A stretch of 64,000 nt of DNA. Source: Lachnospiraceae bacterium 3-1 (lineage in GTDB: Bacteria; Bacillota; Clostridia; Lachnospirales; Lachnospiraceae). The first letter of the stretch is position 1, and every line of letters begins with the position of its first letter. The stretch spans positions 363,331 through 427,330 of the forward strand of contig KE159591.1 of NCBI GenBank assembly GCA_000403255.2. The letters are read 5' to 3'. The notes beneath the pieces are model-generated. The model worked only from the letters and a program-made list of their open reading frames with translations. It ran no database searches and had not been told where the DNA came from. Both the position numbers and the translations under genes were made by a program. Below, piece by piece: positions 9,215-18,699 of this stretch.

Positions 9215-10801
9215 TCACAAATTAGCAAATGTTATTGTTTCTTTTTCTAATTCGGCAGCAACCTTATGATTTACGTCCATACGGTTCGTGATTTCTGCCA
9301 TATCTGTTACCAAATGCTGTGTACTTCCTGCAACGCCGGAAATACCCAAAGCCCCGCTATTAATTGCTTTTGTAATCATTTCTATAGATGCCACAATTTC
9401 TGCCATGGAGGACTTTAGACGGTCGGTATTGTCATTAAATGCAGCCATAGACCGGCGAATAAAGGCGGCATCGTTTTGGTATTGCTGTCCACACTCAACA
9501 AAAGAAAGAAATTCTTTTAAAATAGATTCCTCAATATAATTCACAAGATTTTGGGAACTTTCAGAGAGATTGTATACAGCACGGGTTACAGTAGTATTAA
9601 CTTCTTGAATACGATTTGCAGTTTCACTACTGGAGGCTGCAAGCTGACGAATCTCTTCTGCAACTACGGCAAAGCCTTTTCCTGCTTCTCCAGCTCTCGC
9701 CGCTTCAACAGAAGCATTTAAGGCAATCAAGTTCGTTTGCGAAGAGATTGCTAAGATATCATGGGTAAGGCTGTTTACCTGATCCACGCTGCGGCTTCCT
9801 CCAATGGCTTCATTTAGGACATCTAAAATTTCTTTTATTTTGGTATTGGTATTATTCAGGCTTTCTTGGGCGGATTGCCCCATTTCCTCAGCCCGAGTGT
9901 TCATTTCGTTGCAATAGGCAGTGATTGTTCCGCATTCTTCAGCCATATTTTCTGCATCCTGCCGTACATCCTTGGCATTTTGATTGATATGGGAAGCATT
10001 GCTTGCCACTTCCTGAATTGTTGCCGACAGTTCTTGGGCAAGAGCAGATAAATCCATTGCGCTTTCACTGGAAGTATGTGTCCGTGACAAAACCTCTTCC
10101 ACCACGCTGCTGATACGCCCAGAACATCCTCGCAGGGTTTCCAAAATATTTTTAATCGGTTTGACGACGGATCTTAGGATAAGGGAAATTGTAATGAATA
10201 CAAGTACAATACAGGCAAGGGTAGACACACTATTTGTAATCATAGAGCTAAGATAAACAGAAGAAAGCTGTTCTCTTGCCTGAGTTGTCCGACTGCTGAT
10301 GGAACTGTCCAAAACAGCGATACTGTTTTCAACTGCGGTGTTGAAGGTTGCCACGTCCCCATTGGCACAGGCATAAGCATCCTGTGTTTTTCCAGATGCA
10401 CTAGCGCATACAAGAAAAACAAGTGAATGCTTTAATGAATCATAGTCAGAAAGCAAAGCATCATAAGTTTCTCTGTCATCATCGGTAATATAGATTTCAT
10501 ATTTTGCCAACATATCGTCCAAAATTTTTTCTTCTTCTTTTATATCGTTGACAAGGGTAATCATTGTACCATAATCTGTCGCTACAATATGGGATAACGC
10601 CAATTTATGTATATTCATAACGGACTGGTGGAGCTTTGCCAACTGGGTTCTTCCTTCCATATAATTATCCGCAATATTGGCGGCATTGTCATTGACGTTT
10701 TTAATATTAGAAACTGCAAGGAGATTTGATATAAGCGCTACAATTCCAAGCAGGGCAATGGGCAATATTAAGCGATATTTGATGTTCCATTTTTTCTTCA
10801 T
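9215..10801 (-). CDS. Methyl-accepting chemotaxis protein
   Basis: 528-residue transmembrane chemoreceptor that signals to CheW/CheA. Start chosen at the ATG for [11 protein letters not shown], which has GGAGGA 11 bases upstream; a longer frame would need a TTG within that site. There is a first membrane helix at about residues 11-33, then a four-helix-bundle type ligand domain with no PAS or Cache features that I can see. A second helix ([13 protein letters not shown]) is followed by a HAMP-like linker. The signalling hairpin carries the highly conserved tip [20 protein letters not shown] and [13 protein letters not shown]. The upstream neighbour is a broken maltose-type binding protein, which may once have presented ligand to it (inference). 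Confidence 0.93.
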   Translation of the reverse strand: MKKKWNIKYRLILPIALLGIVALISNLLAVSNIKNVNDNAANIADNYMEGRTQLAKLHQSVMNIHKLALSHIVATDYGTMITLVNDIKEEEKILDDMLAKYEIYITDDDRETYDALLSDYDSLKHSLVFLVCASASGKTQDAYACANGDVATFNTAVENSIAVLDSSISSRTTQAREQLSSVYLSSMITNSVSTLACIVLVFITISLILRSVVKPIKNILETLRGCSGRISSVVEEVLSRTHTSSESAMDLSALAQELSATIQEVASNASHINQNAKDVRQDAENMAEECGTITAYCNEMNTRAEEMGQSAQESLNNTNTKIKEILDVLNEAIGGSRSVDQVNSLTHDILAISSQTNLIALNASVEAARAGEAGKGFAVVAEEIRQLAASSSETANRIQEVNTTVTRAVYNLSESSQNLVNYIEESILKEFLSFVECGQQYQNDAAFIRRSMAAFNDNTDRLKSSMAEIVASIEMITKAINSGALGISGVAGSTQHLVTDMAEITNRMDVNHKVAAELEKETITFANL

Positions 10802-10837
10802 AATCCCTATATCCTCCAAACAAAATAGATGTATTCT

Positions 10838-12126
10838 CTATGGTGCAGTAATCCCTTCCACCATGGTATCAAGCTGTTCCTGCAATTCTTTTCCTCCAGG
10901 ATTTCCTGCAGCCATGTTCGTGGCAAATAATGATACCGGATCCCAAAAGCCTCCGCCGATACGCTGTAGACAAGAGAATTCCGACTGTTCAATCAAAGCG
11001 GTAATGGCAGGGGAATCCTCCACGCTTATGGATGCTGCCGCGTTTTTGTTTGCAGGCCCCTGACCACGCATTTCAAAACGAAGCTGCTGATTTTTTTCAT
11101 TGGAAATCCATTCTGCCAATCGGGATGCCCATTCATGCTGTTTCGAATAAGCATTAACTCCGATTAACTTATAGCCAGAAAAAGAAGCCATTTGAATTTG
11201 CTGGTTTGCGCAGGTATAGGTAGGAAGCTTGGCAGCGCCATAATTTTCCCCCAGAGCATCTTTCATTGCAACTGCATTCCATACACCACTGACCCCAGCA
11301 ATGACAGAGCCATCCTGAATTCCTGTAAGAAAACCAGACTCTTCTGTGCTTAAAAAGCCGGGCTGCTGGCAATAGAAAGCATGGCGTTAGCAACATCTAC
11401 CCCTTTGATCTCTCCGTCTGTTCCGTTCCAAGTACAATAATTGGTAATTCCATCATCGTTTAGCCCGACTTCCAAGCCAGTATTGCCAAAGAAAGCGTAT
11501 ACATACCACCCAGAAGACCAGTCCATGGTAACTTTCTTTTGATTTTCTGCTGCAATCTGCAGGATACGGTCAAAGGTTTTTATATCCTCCTGATTGAAAT
11601 ACTGCTTATTATAATAAAGGAAATACCCGTTGTCTGCTGTTAAAGGATACGCATACAAAACATCTGCAACGGAAGCAGCTTCTATGGCGCCAGGCAAATT
11701 TTCTGATTTGAGTTGGTCCGCATTTTCTATCGGATCTAAAGCCCCTGCTGCTACAAGGGCATTTAACTGATCATCGGCGAAGGCAAAGACGTCGGCTCCA
11801 ACCTCCAAATCTGCCATTAAAGCATCCTTGCAGCCAGCTTCGCTTTGGGCGGCAAATGTAATATTGAAATTTGCCTGTCCTTTGTATTCTTCCTGAAAGC
11901 CTTCGATAATTTGCTGTAACAGCGCCTCGTCTTCCTCGGCGCCCCAAACAACCAGCTCCACATCCTTGTCCTCTTCTGATGCTTTTGCCTCATCTTCGTT
12001 TTTATTACCCCTTTGCGATGCAGTGTCGGTGTGTTCCATCTTGTCTTTTTCTTTTGCTCCAGCACACCCAAACAACACGGCAGCCATAACAATCGTTACC
12101 AAAAACATGCCTATTCTTTTGCTCAT
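10838..12126 (-). pseudogene. Maltose/oligosaccharide-type solute-binding lipoprotein, frameshifted
   Basis: MalE-like extracellular binding protein. The start at MSKRIGMFLVTIVMAA gives a lipoprotein signal with LFGC lipobox. The first frame runs to IASSPAF and stops at about 11351. In the next frame the family continues without loss: GFLSTEESGFLTGIQDGS, then YGAAKLPTYTCANQQI and a complete C-terminal lobe to 10838. One extra T in the run of five (11352-11356, written as A on the plus strand) would give a single protein of about 429 residues, the normal length. No malF/malG genes accompany it. It could be a true null allele or a homopolymer sequencing error. Confidence 0.85.
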
Positions 12127-12216
12127 AATGTTTAAACCTCGCATTCTGTTATTTTTTATTAGCATTATTATAAGCGAAATGTTCATAAGACAATATTAGA
12201 ATTTATTTCTGATGAT

Positions 12217-12245
12217 ATTATATCGGCTTACCAATTTTTATTCAA
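12217..12245 (-). promoter_or_regulatory. SigA-type promoter of the binding-protein gene
   Basis: On the minus strand TTGAAT and TATAAT are separated by 17 bp, with the -10 about 90 bp upstream of the start at 12126. No operator repeat is obvious nearby. Confidence 0.7.
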
Positions 12246-12335
12246 TATTTTTCCAGTTTTTTTGTTTGAATTTTGTAACAATTCAGAACCAAATTGTCTC
12301 TCTATCAAAATGATCGATTTTCAAACATAATTTTA

Positions 12336-12371
12336 GCCAGAACGGAACTCTTTATGGGTTCTCATTCTGGC
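12336..12371 (-). terminator. Terminator-like hairpin after GH13 gene
   Basis: A 14-bp imperfect stem (gccagaacggaac / gttctcattctggc) begins eight bases after the amylase stop codon. The T-rich flank is on the plus-strand side, so on the minus strand it is not a classical intrinsic terminator. It may still end or protect the amylase transcript. Confidence 0.5.
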
Positions 12372-12378
12372 TTTCTCT

Positions 12379-14484
12379 TTAAAACTTCCCAATATTCCTT
12401 AAAATCACTGCACAGTTGGGCGGCAAAGTAATCTTAATACGTCCATTATGCACTTCATAAATCTCCGGTTCCAGAGAATAAGACTCTGGCGTGGTAAACA
12501 TAATCCGCTCCATTCTGGTTTCGCGATCCATGCCTGCCGGCCACACTCTCCATTCCATCCCTCGCTCCACATAATCATTATTAATAATAATAACAAATTG
12601 TTGTAAGTGATTAAAGCGTCCATAACACATCACCTGATAATCCCCACCCAAAAATTTCAGGGAACCAGTACGCAATGCCTCATACCGCCTGTGAATCCGT
12701 ATAATATCCCGATGGAAGCTCAATAATTCCTGATCTTCTTTTCCCCAGGGAAATGTCCGGCGGTTATCTGGATCGGTAAATCCTACAACACCTACCTCAT
12801 CTCCATAATAAATCGTAGGCGCTCCTGGCCATGTCATCTGCACTACCACAGCCTCTTTCATAACACCCTTATTGACATCCTCCCCAGCCGCTGCATTCCC
12901 CAATTGTTCCACCCGGCCCACCTTGTGGTTGGTACGGGTCAAAAATCTGGAATGATCATGGTTAGACAGCTCATTCATTGCACATTGCAAGGAAGGGGTT
13001 AAAAAACGCGTCATATAATACTTCATTGCGCCTTCAAAATTCTGGAAATTTCCCAGCATATCCTGTCTGTAACCGTCGCTGTGCTTTTCCATTCCTGTTA
13101 AAAACCAGGTCAGCGGTTCCATAAATGCATCGTAATTCATTACTGTATCCCACTGGTCTCCATGCAGCCACTCCACAGGATCTCCGTAATGTTCTGCCAG
13201 CACAATCGCATCAGGATTAGCTTCTTTCACCGCTTGTCGAAAATCTCGCCAAAATTGATGGTTAAATTCCACAGAATGTCCCAAATCAGCCGCTACATCC
13301 AGACGCCAGCCATCTGCATTGTAAGGAGGTGATACCCATTTTCTGCCAATATCCAGAATATAGTCATAAAGTTCTTTTGATCCTTCATAATTCAGCTTGG
13401 GCAGTGTATCATGTCCCCACCATCCGTCATATGACTTATTATAGGGCCAGCAATTTTGATCATGAAACTCAAAAAAACTACGATAAGGGCTGTCAGCCGA
13501 TATATAGGCTCCAGTGGCATATCCCACTTCTTTTTCATAAATCAGCTCTCGGTCTAACCATTTGTTAAAGGAACCGCAATGATTAAATACACCGTCCAAA
13601 ATCACCCGCATTCCACGCCTATGTGCTTCTTCCACCAGTCGGGCGAACAATTCATTGCTTGCCTCCAGGTTTGTCATATCTGAAACGCGCTTAATGTATC
13701 TGGTAGCCTTTGTATTATCTGTTTCCCCTTCCTTCAGTTCCTCTCCGCCATCTTCTATAATTACCCCATAATGAGGATCAATATAGTCATAATCTTGTAT
13801 ATCGTATTTGTGATTGGAGGGAGATACAAACAAAGGATTAAAATATAATACCTCAACCCCAAGGTCTTGCAAATAATCCATCTTCTTTAAGACACCTGCC
13901 AAATCCCCGCCATAAAATTCCCCTACGCCGAAATTTGCAGGACACTGCTCCCAATTATCTACATGCTGGCTATAAACCTTAATGTAATAATACTCATTGT
14001 TTTTCACATCATTCGATGGATCTCCATTGTAAAACCGATCCACCAATATCTGGTACATAACTGCCCCTTTCGCCCAGTCCGGTGTAGAAAATCCTGGCAC
14101 AATGGCAAAGGAATACTCTGGCCGCACCTGAGGCGTAACCCCCATACGGTCATAATAGCAATGCAGCATGCCGCTTGCAATCTCAAAGTAATAACGATAT
14201 TCTGCTGTTTTCAATTGCACCTTCACCCGATAAAAATCAAACGGTCCCCGGGTCTTATGTTTCTCCATAGGAATTTTCCCTTGTCCGTTACACAACCATA
14301 CAATATCTACATTGTTCTTGGCTGTGCGGAACGTAAGAGTAACCTCTTCATTCTCACCAGGCTCTGGCGGATTCCTATAATCCTTTGTCCCATCCGAAAA
14401 TAGTGCATGCTTGTGCAGCAAAGGACGCATCTGCATCATATACTGCTGTCTCTGGTTTAATTCATAAATAGAATATTTGCTCAT
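12379..14484 (-). CDS. GH13 alpha-amylase / neopullulanase-like enzyme
   Basis: 701-residue cytoplasmic alpha-glucan hydrolase without signal peptide. An N-terminal beta-sandwich of about 130 residues resembles the CBM34-like module of cyclomaltodextrinases and neopullulanases. The (beta/alpha)8 domain starts near WAKGAVMYQILVDRFYNGD. Visible catalytic blocks are DGWRLDVAAD (nucleophile Asp), AIVLAEHYGD (acid/base Glu) and ELSNHDHSRFL (stabilising Asp). A C-terminal beta domain ends the protein. It probably degrades imported maltodextrins or pullulan-type oligosaccharides. Its neighbour is the broken MalE-type binding protein, so this was likely a maltodextrin locus whose permeases are gone from here. 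Confidence 0.9.
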   Translation of the reverse strand: MSKYSIYELNQRQQYMMQMRPLLHKHALFSDGTKDYRNPPEPGENEEVTLTFRTAKNNVDIVWLCNGQGKIPMEKHKTRGPFDFYRVKVQLKTAEYRYYFEIASGMLHCYYDRMGVTPQVRPEYSFAIVPGFSTPDWAKGAVMYQILVDRFYNGDPSNDVKNNEYYYIKVYSQHVDNWEQCPANFGVGEFYGGDLAGVLKKMDYLQDLGVEVLYFNPLFVSPSNHKYDIQDYDYIDPHYGVIIEDGGEELKEGETDNTKATRYIKRVSDMTNLEASNELFARLVEEAHRRGMRVILDGVFNHCGSFNKWLDRELIYEKEVGYATGAYISADSPYRSFFEFHDQNCWPYNKSYDGWWGHDTLPKLNYEGSKELYDYILDIGRKWVSPPYNADGWRLDVAADLGHSVEFNHQFWRDFRQAVKEANPDAIVLAEHYGDPVEWLHGDQWDTVMNYDAFMEPLTWFLTGMEKHSDGYRQDMLGNFQNFEGAMKYYMTRFLTPSLQCAMNELSNHDHSRFLTRTNHKVGRVEQLGNAAAGEDVNKGVMKEAVVVQMTWPGAPTIYYGDEVGVVGFTDPDNRRTFPWGKEDQELLSFHRDIIRIHRRYEALRTGSLKFLGGDYQVMCYGRFNHLQQFVIIINNDYVERGMEWRVWPAGMDRETRMERIMFTTPESYSLEPEIYEVHNGRIKITLPPNCAVILRNIGKF

Positions 14485-14541
14485 TCCTTATAACCTCTTT
14501 ATCAGCTTAATCCGTCGATTGAAAACTAATACTTTATTCCT

Positions 14542-14570
14542 ATTTTATCCTATACATTCTCAGAAAGCAA
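14542..14570 (-). promoter_or_regulatory. SigA-type promoter of the GH13 gene
   Basis: TTGCTT and TAAAAT on the minus strand with a 17-bp spacer, about 60 bp before the amylase start codon. It begins just downstream of the ftsH terminator. The rest of the interval 14485-14803 holds only that terminator and AT-rich DNA without a further gene. Confidence 0.6.
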
Positions 14571-14581
14571 CCATATAATGT

Positions 14582-14612
14582 AAAAAGGCAGCTTGGAAAG
14601 CTGCCTTTTTAG
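14582..14612 (-). terminator. Intrinsic terminator of the tilS-hpt-ftsH operon
   Basis: Near-perfect stem (aaaaaggcagc / gctgccttttt) with a short loop and a T tract on either strand. It lies about 190 bp beyond the ftsH stop codon, and being symmetric it could also act in the opposite direction. Confidence 0.8.
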
Positions 14613-14803
14613 GAGAAGGTATTTTTACTATGGGGTATAGCAAAAACTATATAATGTATTGGGGGGTTTTTACGTTAATTATAATACCATAGATTTCCCA
14701 ATAAGTGTGCACAAACTTCAAAAAAAAATGCAGCCTTTTTCTATACGATTTATACAGTACCTTTTTCCTGTTTCCTGGAAACTCAATAGTGATTTTGCAC
14801 AAT

Positions 14804-16645
14804 TTATCCCTCAAATAGCGCTTCAAACTCGTCTCGGCTAATTTTCTCCTTCTCTAGCAATAAATCTGCGCATTTATGAAGAATCTTTTCATGATCCATC
14901 AGAATGGTTTTGGATTTTTGATAACACTCATCAATAATACGCTTAATTTCCTGATCAATAATTCCCGCAATGTTCTCTCCATAGGCTCTGGTATGGGCTA
15001 AATCCCTTCCAATGAATACTTCGTCGTCCTCATTATCATAATTGATAAGCCCCACATGCTCTGACATGCCGTATTTAGTTACCATAGCTTTGGCAACACT
15101 GGTGGCCTGCTTAATATCCTGGGAAGCTCCTGTGGTAATATCATCAAAAATCAATTCCTCTGCCACTCTGCCGCCCAAATCTACAATGATTTCCTGCAGC
15201 ATCCGTCCCTTGGTATTAAACATTTCCTCCCGCTCTGGCAAAGGCATCGTGTAGCCTGCCGCACCTACACCGGTAGGTATAATGGACACGGAATAAACTG
15301 GTCCTACGTCAGGAAGCACATGGAAAAGAATGGCGTGCCCAGCCTCATGGTAAGCGGTAATCCGTTTTTCTTTTTCTGTAATAATCCGGCTCCTCTTTTC
15401 AGAACCAATTCCCACCTTCACAAAAGATTTACGGATATCACCCTGGATAATATAAGCTCTGTCTTCCTTGGCTGCATAGATTGCTGCTTCATTTAACAGA
15501 TTTTCCAGATCTGCTCCAGTAAACCCAGCCGTTGTCTGGGCAATTTGTTTTAAATCCACATCATCCCCCAAGGGTTTATTCTGGGCATGGACTTTTAAAA
15601 TTTCTTCCCGGCCTCCAATATCTGGTCTTCCCACATGCACCTTCCGGTCAAACCGGCCCGGCCGCATAATCGCTGGGTCTAAGATATCCACACGGTTAGT
15701 AGCTGCCATCACAATAATGCCTTCATTGACGCCGAATCCATCCATCTCTACCAAAAGCTGATTCAAGGTCTGCTCCCTCTCATCATGACCGCCGCCCATT
15801 CCAGTACCACGCCGTCTTGCCACTGCATCAATCTCATCAATAAATACAATACATGGTGCATTTTTCTTGGCTTCCTCAAACAAATCTCTCACACGGGAAG
15901 CGCCCACGCCTACAAACATTTCCACAAAATCAGAACCAGAAATACTAAAGAAGGGTACGCCTGCTTCCCCTGCTACTGCTTTGGCAAGAAGGGTTTTTCC
16001 CGTTCCAGGAGGTCCTACTAAAAGTACGCCCTTCGGAATCCTTGCTCCCAACTTCGTATACTTTCTAGGCGCCCGTAGAAAATCCACCAGCTCTTCCAAT
16101 TCTTCTTTTTCTTCTTTTAAACCTGCAACACTTCCAAAATTTACTTTTTTATTCTCATCGGTGGTCATTTTCGCCCGGCTCTTTCCAAAATTCATCATTT
16201 TGTTTCCACCGCCGGATGCTGCTGACGCATGATTTGTCATCATAATATAGAACACAAACAGCACAGCAAACAAAATCAATGTAGGTAAAATGGAAATCAG
16301 CCAGTTTTCTTCCGGCATCTCACGCACCACATAATCTCCAAAATCATAAGATTGCATGGTTTCCTGCAAGGTATTGATATCGGATACATACAATTCTTTG
16401 ACACCATTTTTCCCTGCATCCCCTTTCAGGGTCACGTCTGCCTGGCCGCTTGGAACCTCCCGGTTCTGGGAAATTACCACTGATACCACATTCTCACTTT
16501 TCAAATCCTGTTCAAACTGCGCATACGTATATAATGAATTCTGTCCAAATCTGGAAGAATTGTCCCGCAGTATCCAGAGCAGTGCCAGGGCTGCAATCAC
16601 AACAAGATATAGCCCAAATGCTCGGTTGCGTTTCTGTGCATTCAT
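14804..16645 (-). CDS. ftsH: ATP-dependent zinc metalloprotease FtsH
   Basis: Membrane-anchored AAA+ protease that degrades misfolded membrane proteins and selected regulators. Two membrane helices (about residues 11-27 and 115-136) flank an extracytoplasmic domain. The AAA module has Walker A GPPGTGKT at 211-218, Walker [10 protein letters not shown] near 265-273 and the second region of homology with the arginine finger (RPGRFDR). The zinc site HEAGH is at 433-437. The 613-residue length is normal. It is the last gene of the spoIIE-tilS-hpt-ftsH run, the same order as in B. subtilis, and starts 40 bp after the hpt stop. Confidence 0.97.
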   Translation of the reverse strand: MNAQKRNRAFGLYLVVIAALALLWILRDNSSRFGQNSLYTYAQFEQDLKSENVVSVVISQNREVPSGQADVTLKGDAGKNGVKELYVSDINTLQETMQSYDFGDYVVREMPEENWLISILPTLILFAVLFVFYIMMTNHASAASGGGNKMMNFGKSRAKMTTDENKKVNFGSVAGLKEEKEELEELVDFLRAPRKYTKLGARIPKGVLLVGPPGTGKTLLAKAVAGEAGVPFFSISGSDFVEMFVGVGASRVRDLFEEAKKNAPCIVFIDEIDAVARRRGTGMGGGHDEREQTLNQLLVEMDGFGVNEGIIVMAATNRVDILDPAIMRPGRFDRKVHVGRPDIGGREEILKVHAQNKPLGDDVDLKQIAQTTAGFTGADLENLLNEAAIYAAKEDRAYIIQGDIRKSFVKVGIGSEKRSRIITEKEKRITAYHEAGHAILFHVLPDVGPVYSVSIIPTGVGAAGYTMPLPEREEMFNTKGRMLQEIIVDLGGRVAEELIFDDITTGASQDIKQATSVAKAMVTKYGMSEHVGLINYDNEDDEVFIGRDLAHTRAYGENIAGIIDQEIKRIIDECYQKSKTILMDHEKILHKCADLLLEKEKISRDEFEALFEG

Positions 16646-16685
16646 ACTTTTTTTATGCCTCCTCTCTCATTGTCCGCAAATCTTT

Positions 16686-17213
16686 TTAACTATCTAATTC
16701 TACGATTCCCACATAAGGAAGATTCCGATAATGCTGCATATAATCAAGACCGTAACCTACCACGAATTGATCCGGTATCTCAAATCCGGTGTAATCCACA
16801 TGTACATCTGTCACCCGGCGGTCCGGTTTATCCAATAATGTACATAAGCGCAGGCTTTTCGGTTTCCTGCTTTTCAAATTCTCCAATAAATAGCTTAATG
16901 TCCGGCCAGAATCCACAATATCCTCTACCACCAGAACATTTTTTCCTTCTATTGCCTCATCCAAATCCTTGATTACCTTCACGACGCCACTAGATTTGGT
17001 GTCGTCTCCATAACTGGATACAGACATAAAATCAAGGGAGACTGGCACTGTCAGCCTCTTTGCAAGTTGACAGGTGAAAAACACGCCGCCCTTAAGCACA
17101 CTGACCAAATGAACTTCCTCCCCTTTATAATATTCACTAATTTCTTTTCCCATTTCACAAATTCTTTTCTCTACCTCTTCTTCTGAAATTAATACACGAA
17201 TTTTTTCACTCAT
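16686..17213 (-). CDS. hpt: Hypoxanthine phosphoribosyltransferase
   Basis: Purine salvage enzyme converting hypoxanthine or guanine plus PRPP to IMP or GMP. The PRPP-binding loop VVEDIVDSGRTL is intact, and the conserved SYG (VSSYGDDT) flexible-loop motif and DKPDRR are present. I start at MSEKIRVLIS (17213), preceded by GGAGGAAGG. This overlaps the end of tilS by 8 bp, so the two are translationally coupled. Length 175 residues is typical. TilS-Hpt adjacency is widespread in Firmicutes, and the two proteins are known to act together in B. subtilis and Listeria. Confidence 0.96.
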   Translation of the reverse strand: MSEKIRVLISEEEVEKRICEMGKEISEYYKGEEVHLVSVLKGGVFFTCQLAKRLTVPVSLDFMSVSSYGDDTKSSGVVKVIKDLDEAIEGKNVLVVEDIVDSGRTLSYLLENLKSRKPKSLRLCTLLDKPDRRVTDVHVDYTGFEIPDQFVVGYGLDYMQHYRNLPYVGIVELDS

Positions 17214-18678
17214 GAATCCTTCCTCCATAAACTTGTATCTCAAGAATCCTTCTGGTATCTTCTGTAACCTTCACATCTTCGCTGATTCGATGGCCAAGGA
17301 CCCACAGAATATGGGTCTCATCCGCAAGCAGCAGTGTCTGGTCCCTCTCCTGCCTTGGCACTTTCTCATCTATAAAATAACTTTTTAACTTCTTGCGTTT
17401 CCCACCCGGGCCAATCACCAGAAAATCCCCTTCTTGGCGTGCCCGCAATTGCATGGTGCCCTTTATTCTATCATAATCTAACCATTTCGTATACATTTTT
17501 TTGGGAATTTCTTCATTTTGAAAGGGATTTTCTAATAATCTAGTACGAATTTCATATTCATAAGAAGGAATCTTCAAGGTTCCTTCAATGGGCAATTCAA
17601 AGACCTCTCTCTCCCAGCTCTTTTTTCCTCCTTTTTCAATTGTTCCATTCCATTTCCCCTGAACAAGAGATGTACCAGTTCTTTCACCTCTGTCAAAATC
17701 TTTGGGAGCCTTAAGTTTTCTCAGCAGAACTCCTTCGTAAATCCTTTCTGCACTTATCCCATAAGGCAGATCCAACCGCTTCCCAGGCTGCTTTTCAAAC
17801 AATTCCCGTAGTTTCTCTACATGGAGCCCTGAGATATTCCGGTTATTTTGGGCCACCTCCTCCAACGCCTGGTGAAGCAATGACGTCTGAAGCAATGGCC
17901 TTTCCTCCAAAATATCTCTCAAAACAACAAGTCCCTGCTCCTGATAGCAAAAATATTGTTCCGCAGCCTTTCTGGACAGCTCTTCCACCAGCTCTGCTGT
18001 CTGTGCAACCAAGGCTGCTGCCTGATTCATATGCAGAACCGCCTGACTGTTTACTTCTTTTAAGGCTGGAAACACCTGATGGCGCATTTTATTTCTGGCA
18101 TAATCCATTGTTTCATTGGTCTTATCCTGGCAAAATTCCTGATTCATATTTTTCAAATAGGATTCAATTTCTTTTCTCTCTACACACAGCAAGGGACGAA
18201 TAATTCTATCCCGCACTGGCAGGATTCCACTCATGCCCTTAAGACCAGTTCCCCGCACCAGATGAAACAGCATGGTTTCTGCGCAATCGTTTTGGTTATG
18301 AGCTACTGCAATTTTGTCTGCACCAAATTCTTCTGCCGCCTGTGTAAAAAAACCATAGCGAAGCGCCCTTGCCCCTTCTTCCACCGTCATTTTATGCTCT
18401 CTGGCATATTCTTGTGCACGGCAATGGAAAATCCTGCATGGCACTTGATGCTCTTTACAAAAATTTTCTACAAAACAGGCGTCTGTTATGCTGTCTGCAC
18501 CACGGATTCCATGCTCCACATGAACAGCGCACAGCCGGATTTTCCCCGCCTGCCGCAGTTGCAGCAATAAAAGCAGCAGACATAAAGAATCCGCCCCGCC
18601 AGATACTGCCGCAAGAATACAATCTCCCTGCTTTACCATATGATATTTTTCCATAAAATCTTCAATTTTCTTTTGCAT
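17206..18678 (-). CDS. tilS: tRNA(Ile)-lysidine synthetase TilS
   Basis: Modifies the wobble cytidine of tRNA-Ile(CAU) to lysidine using ATP and lysine, so that AUA is read as isoleucine. The N-type ATP pyrophosphatase loop SGGADS is at residues 26-31 and the HVEHGIRGADSITDACFVE block follows. A central helical region leads to a C-terminal TilS_C-type domain (AIGPGGKRKKLK-like: LVIGPGGKRKKLKSYFIDEK). 490 residues is a normal long-form TilS. It lies 21 bp downstream of spoIIE with no terminator between, so read-through from the spoIIE promoter is expected, although an essential gene should have another promoter too. Confidence 0.95.
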   Translation of the reverse strand: MQKKIEDFMEKYHMVKQGDCILAAVSGGADSLCLLLLLLQLRQAGKIRLCAVHVEHGIRGADSITDACFVENFCKEHQVPCRIFHCRAQEYAREHKMTVEEGARALRYGFFTQAAEEFGADKIAVAHNQNDCAETMLFHLVRGTGLKGMSGILPVRDRIIRPLLCVERKEIESYLKNMNQEFCQDKTNETMDYARNKMRHQVFPALKEVNSQAVLHMNQAAALVAQTAELVEELSRKAAEQYFCYQEQGLVVLRDILEERPLLQTSLLHQALEEVAQNNRNISGLHVEKLRELFEKQPGKRLDLPYGISAERIYEGVLLRKLKAPKDFDRGERTGTSLVQGKWNGTIEKGGKKSWEREVFELPIEGTLKIPSYEYEIRTRLLENPFQNEEIPKKMYTKWLDYDRIKGTMQLRARQEGDFLVIGPGGKRKKLKSYFIDEKVPRQERDQTLLLADETHILWVLGHRISEDVKVTEDTRRILEIQVYGGRIHE

Positions 18679-18699
18679 TTATCTCTCCAAATTCTGAGG

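Noticed and set aside
11352..11356. Programmed ribosomal frameshift in the binding-protein gene
   Set aside because: A T5 run alone is not a known slippery signal, and no stimulatory hairpin or internal Shine-Dalgarno is visible; mutation or sequencing error is simpler.
13329..13568. Strong AAGGAGG followed by ATG on the plus strand within the GH13 gene
   Set aside because: The frame is short, antisense and without similarity that I recognise.
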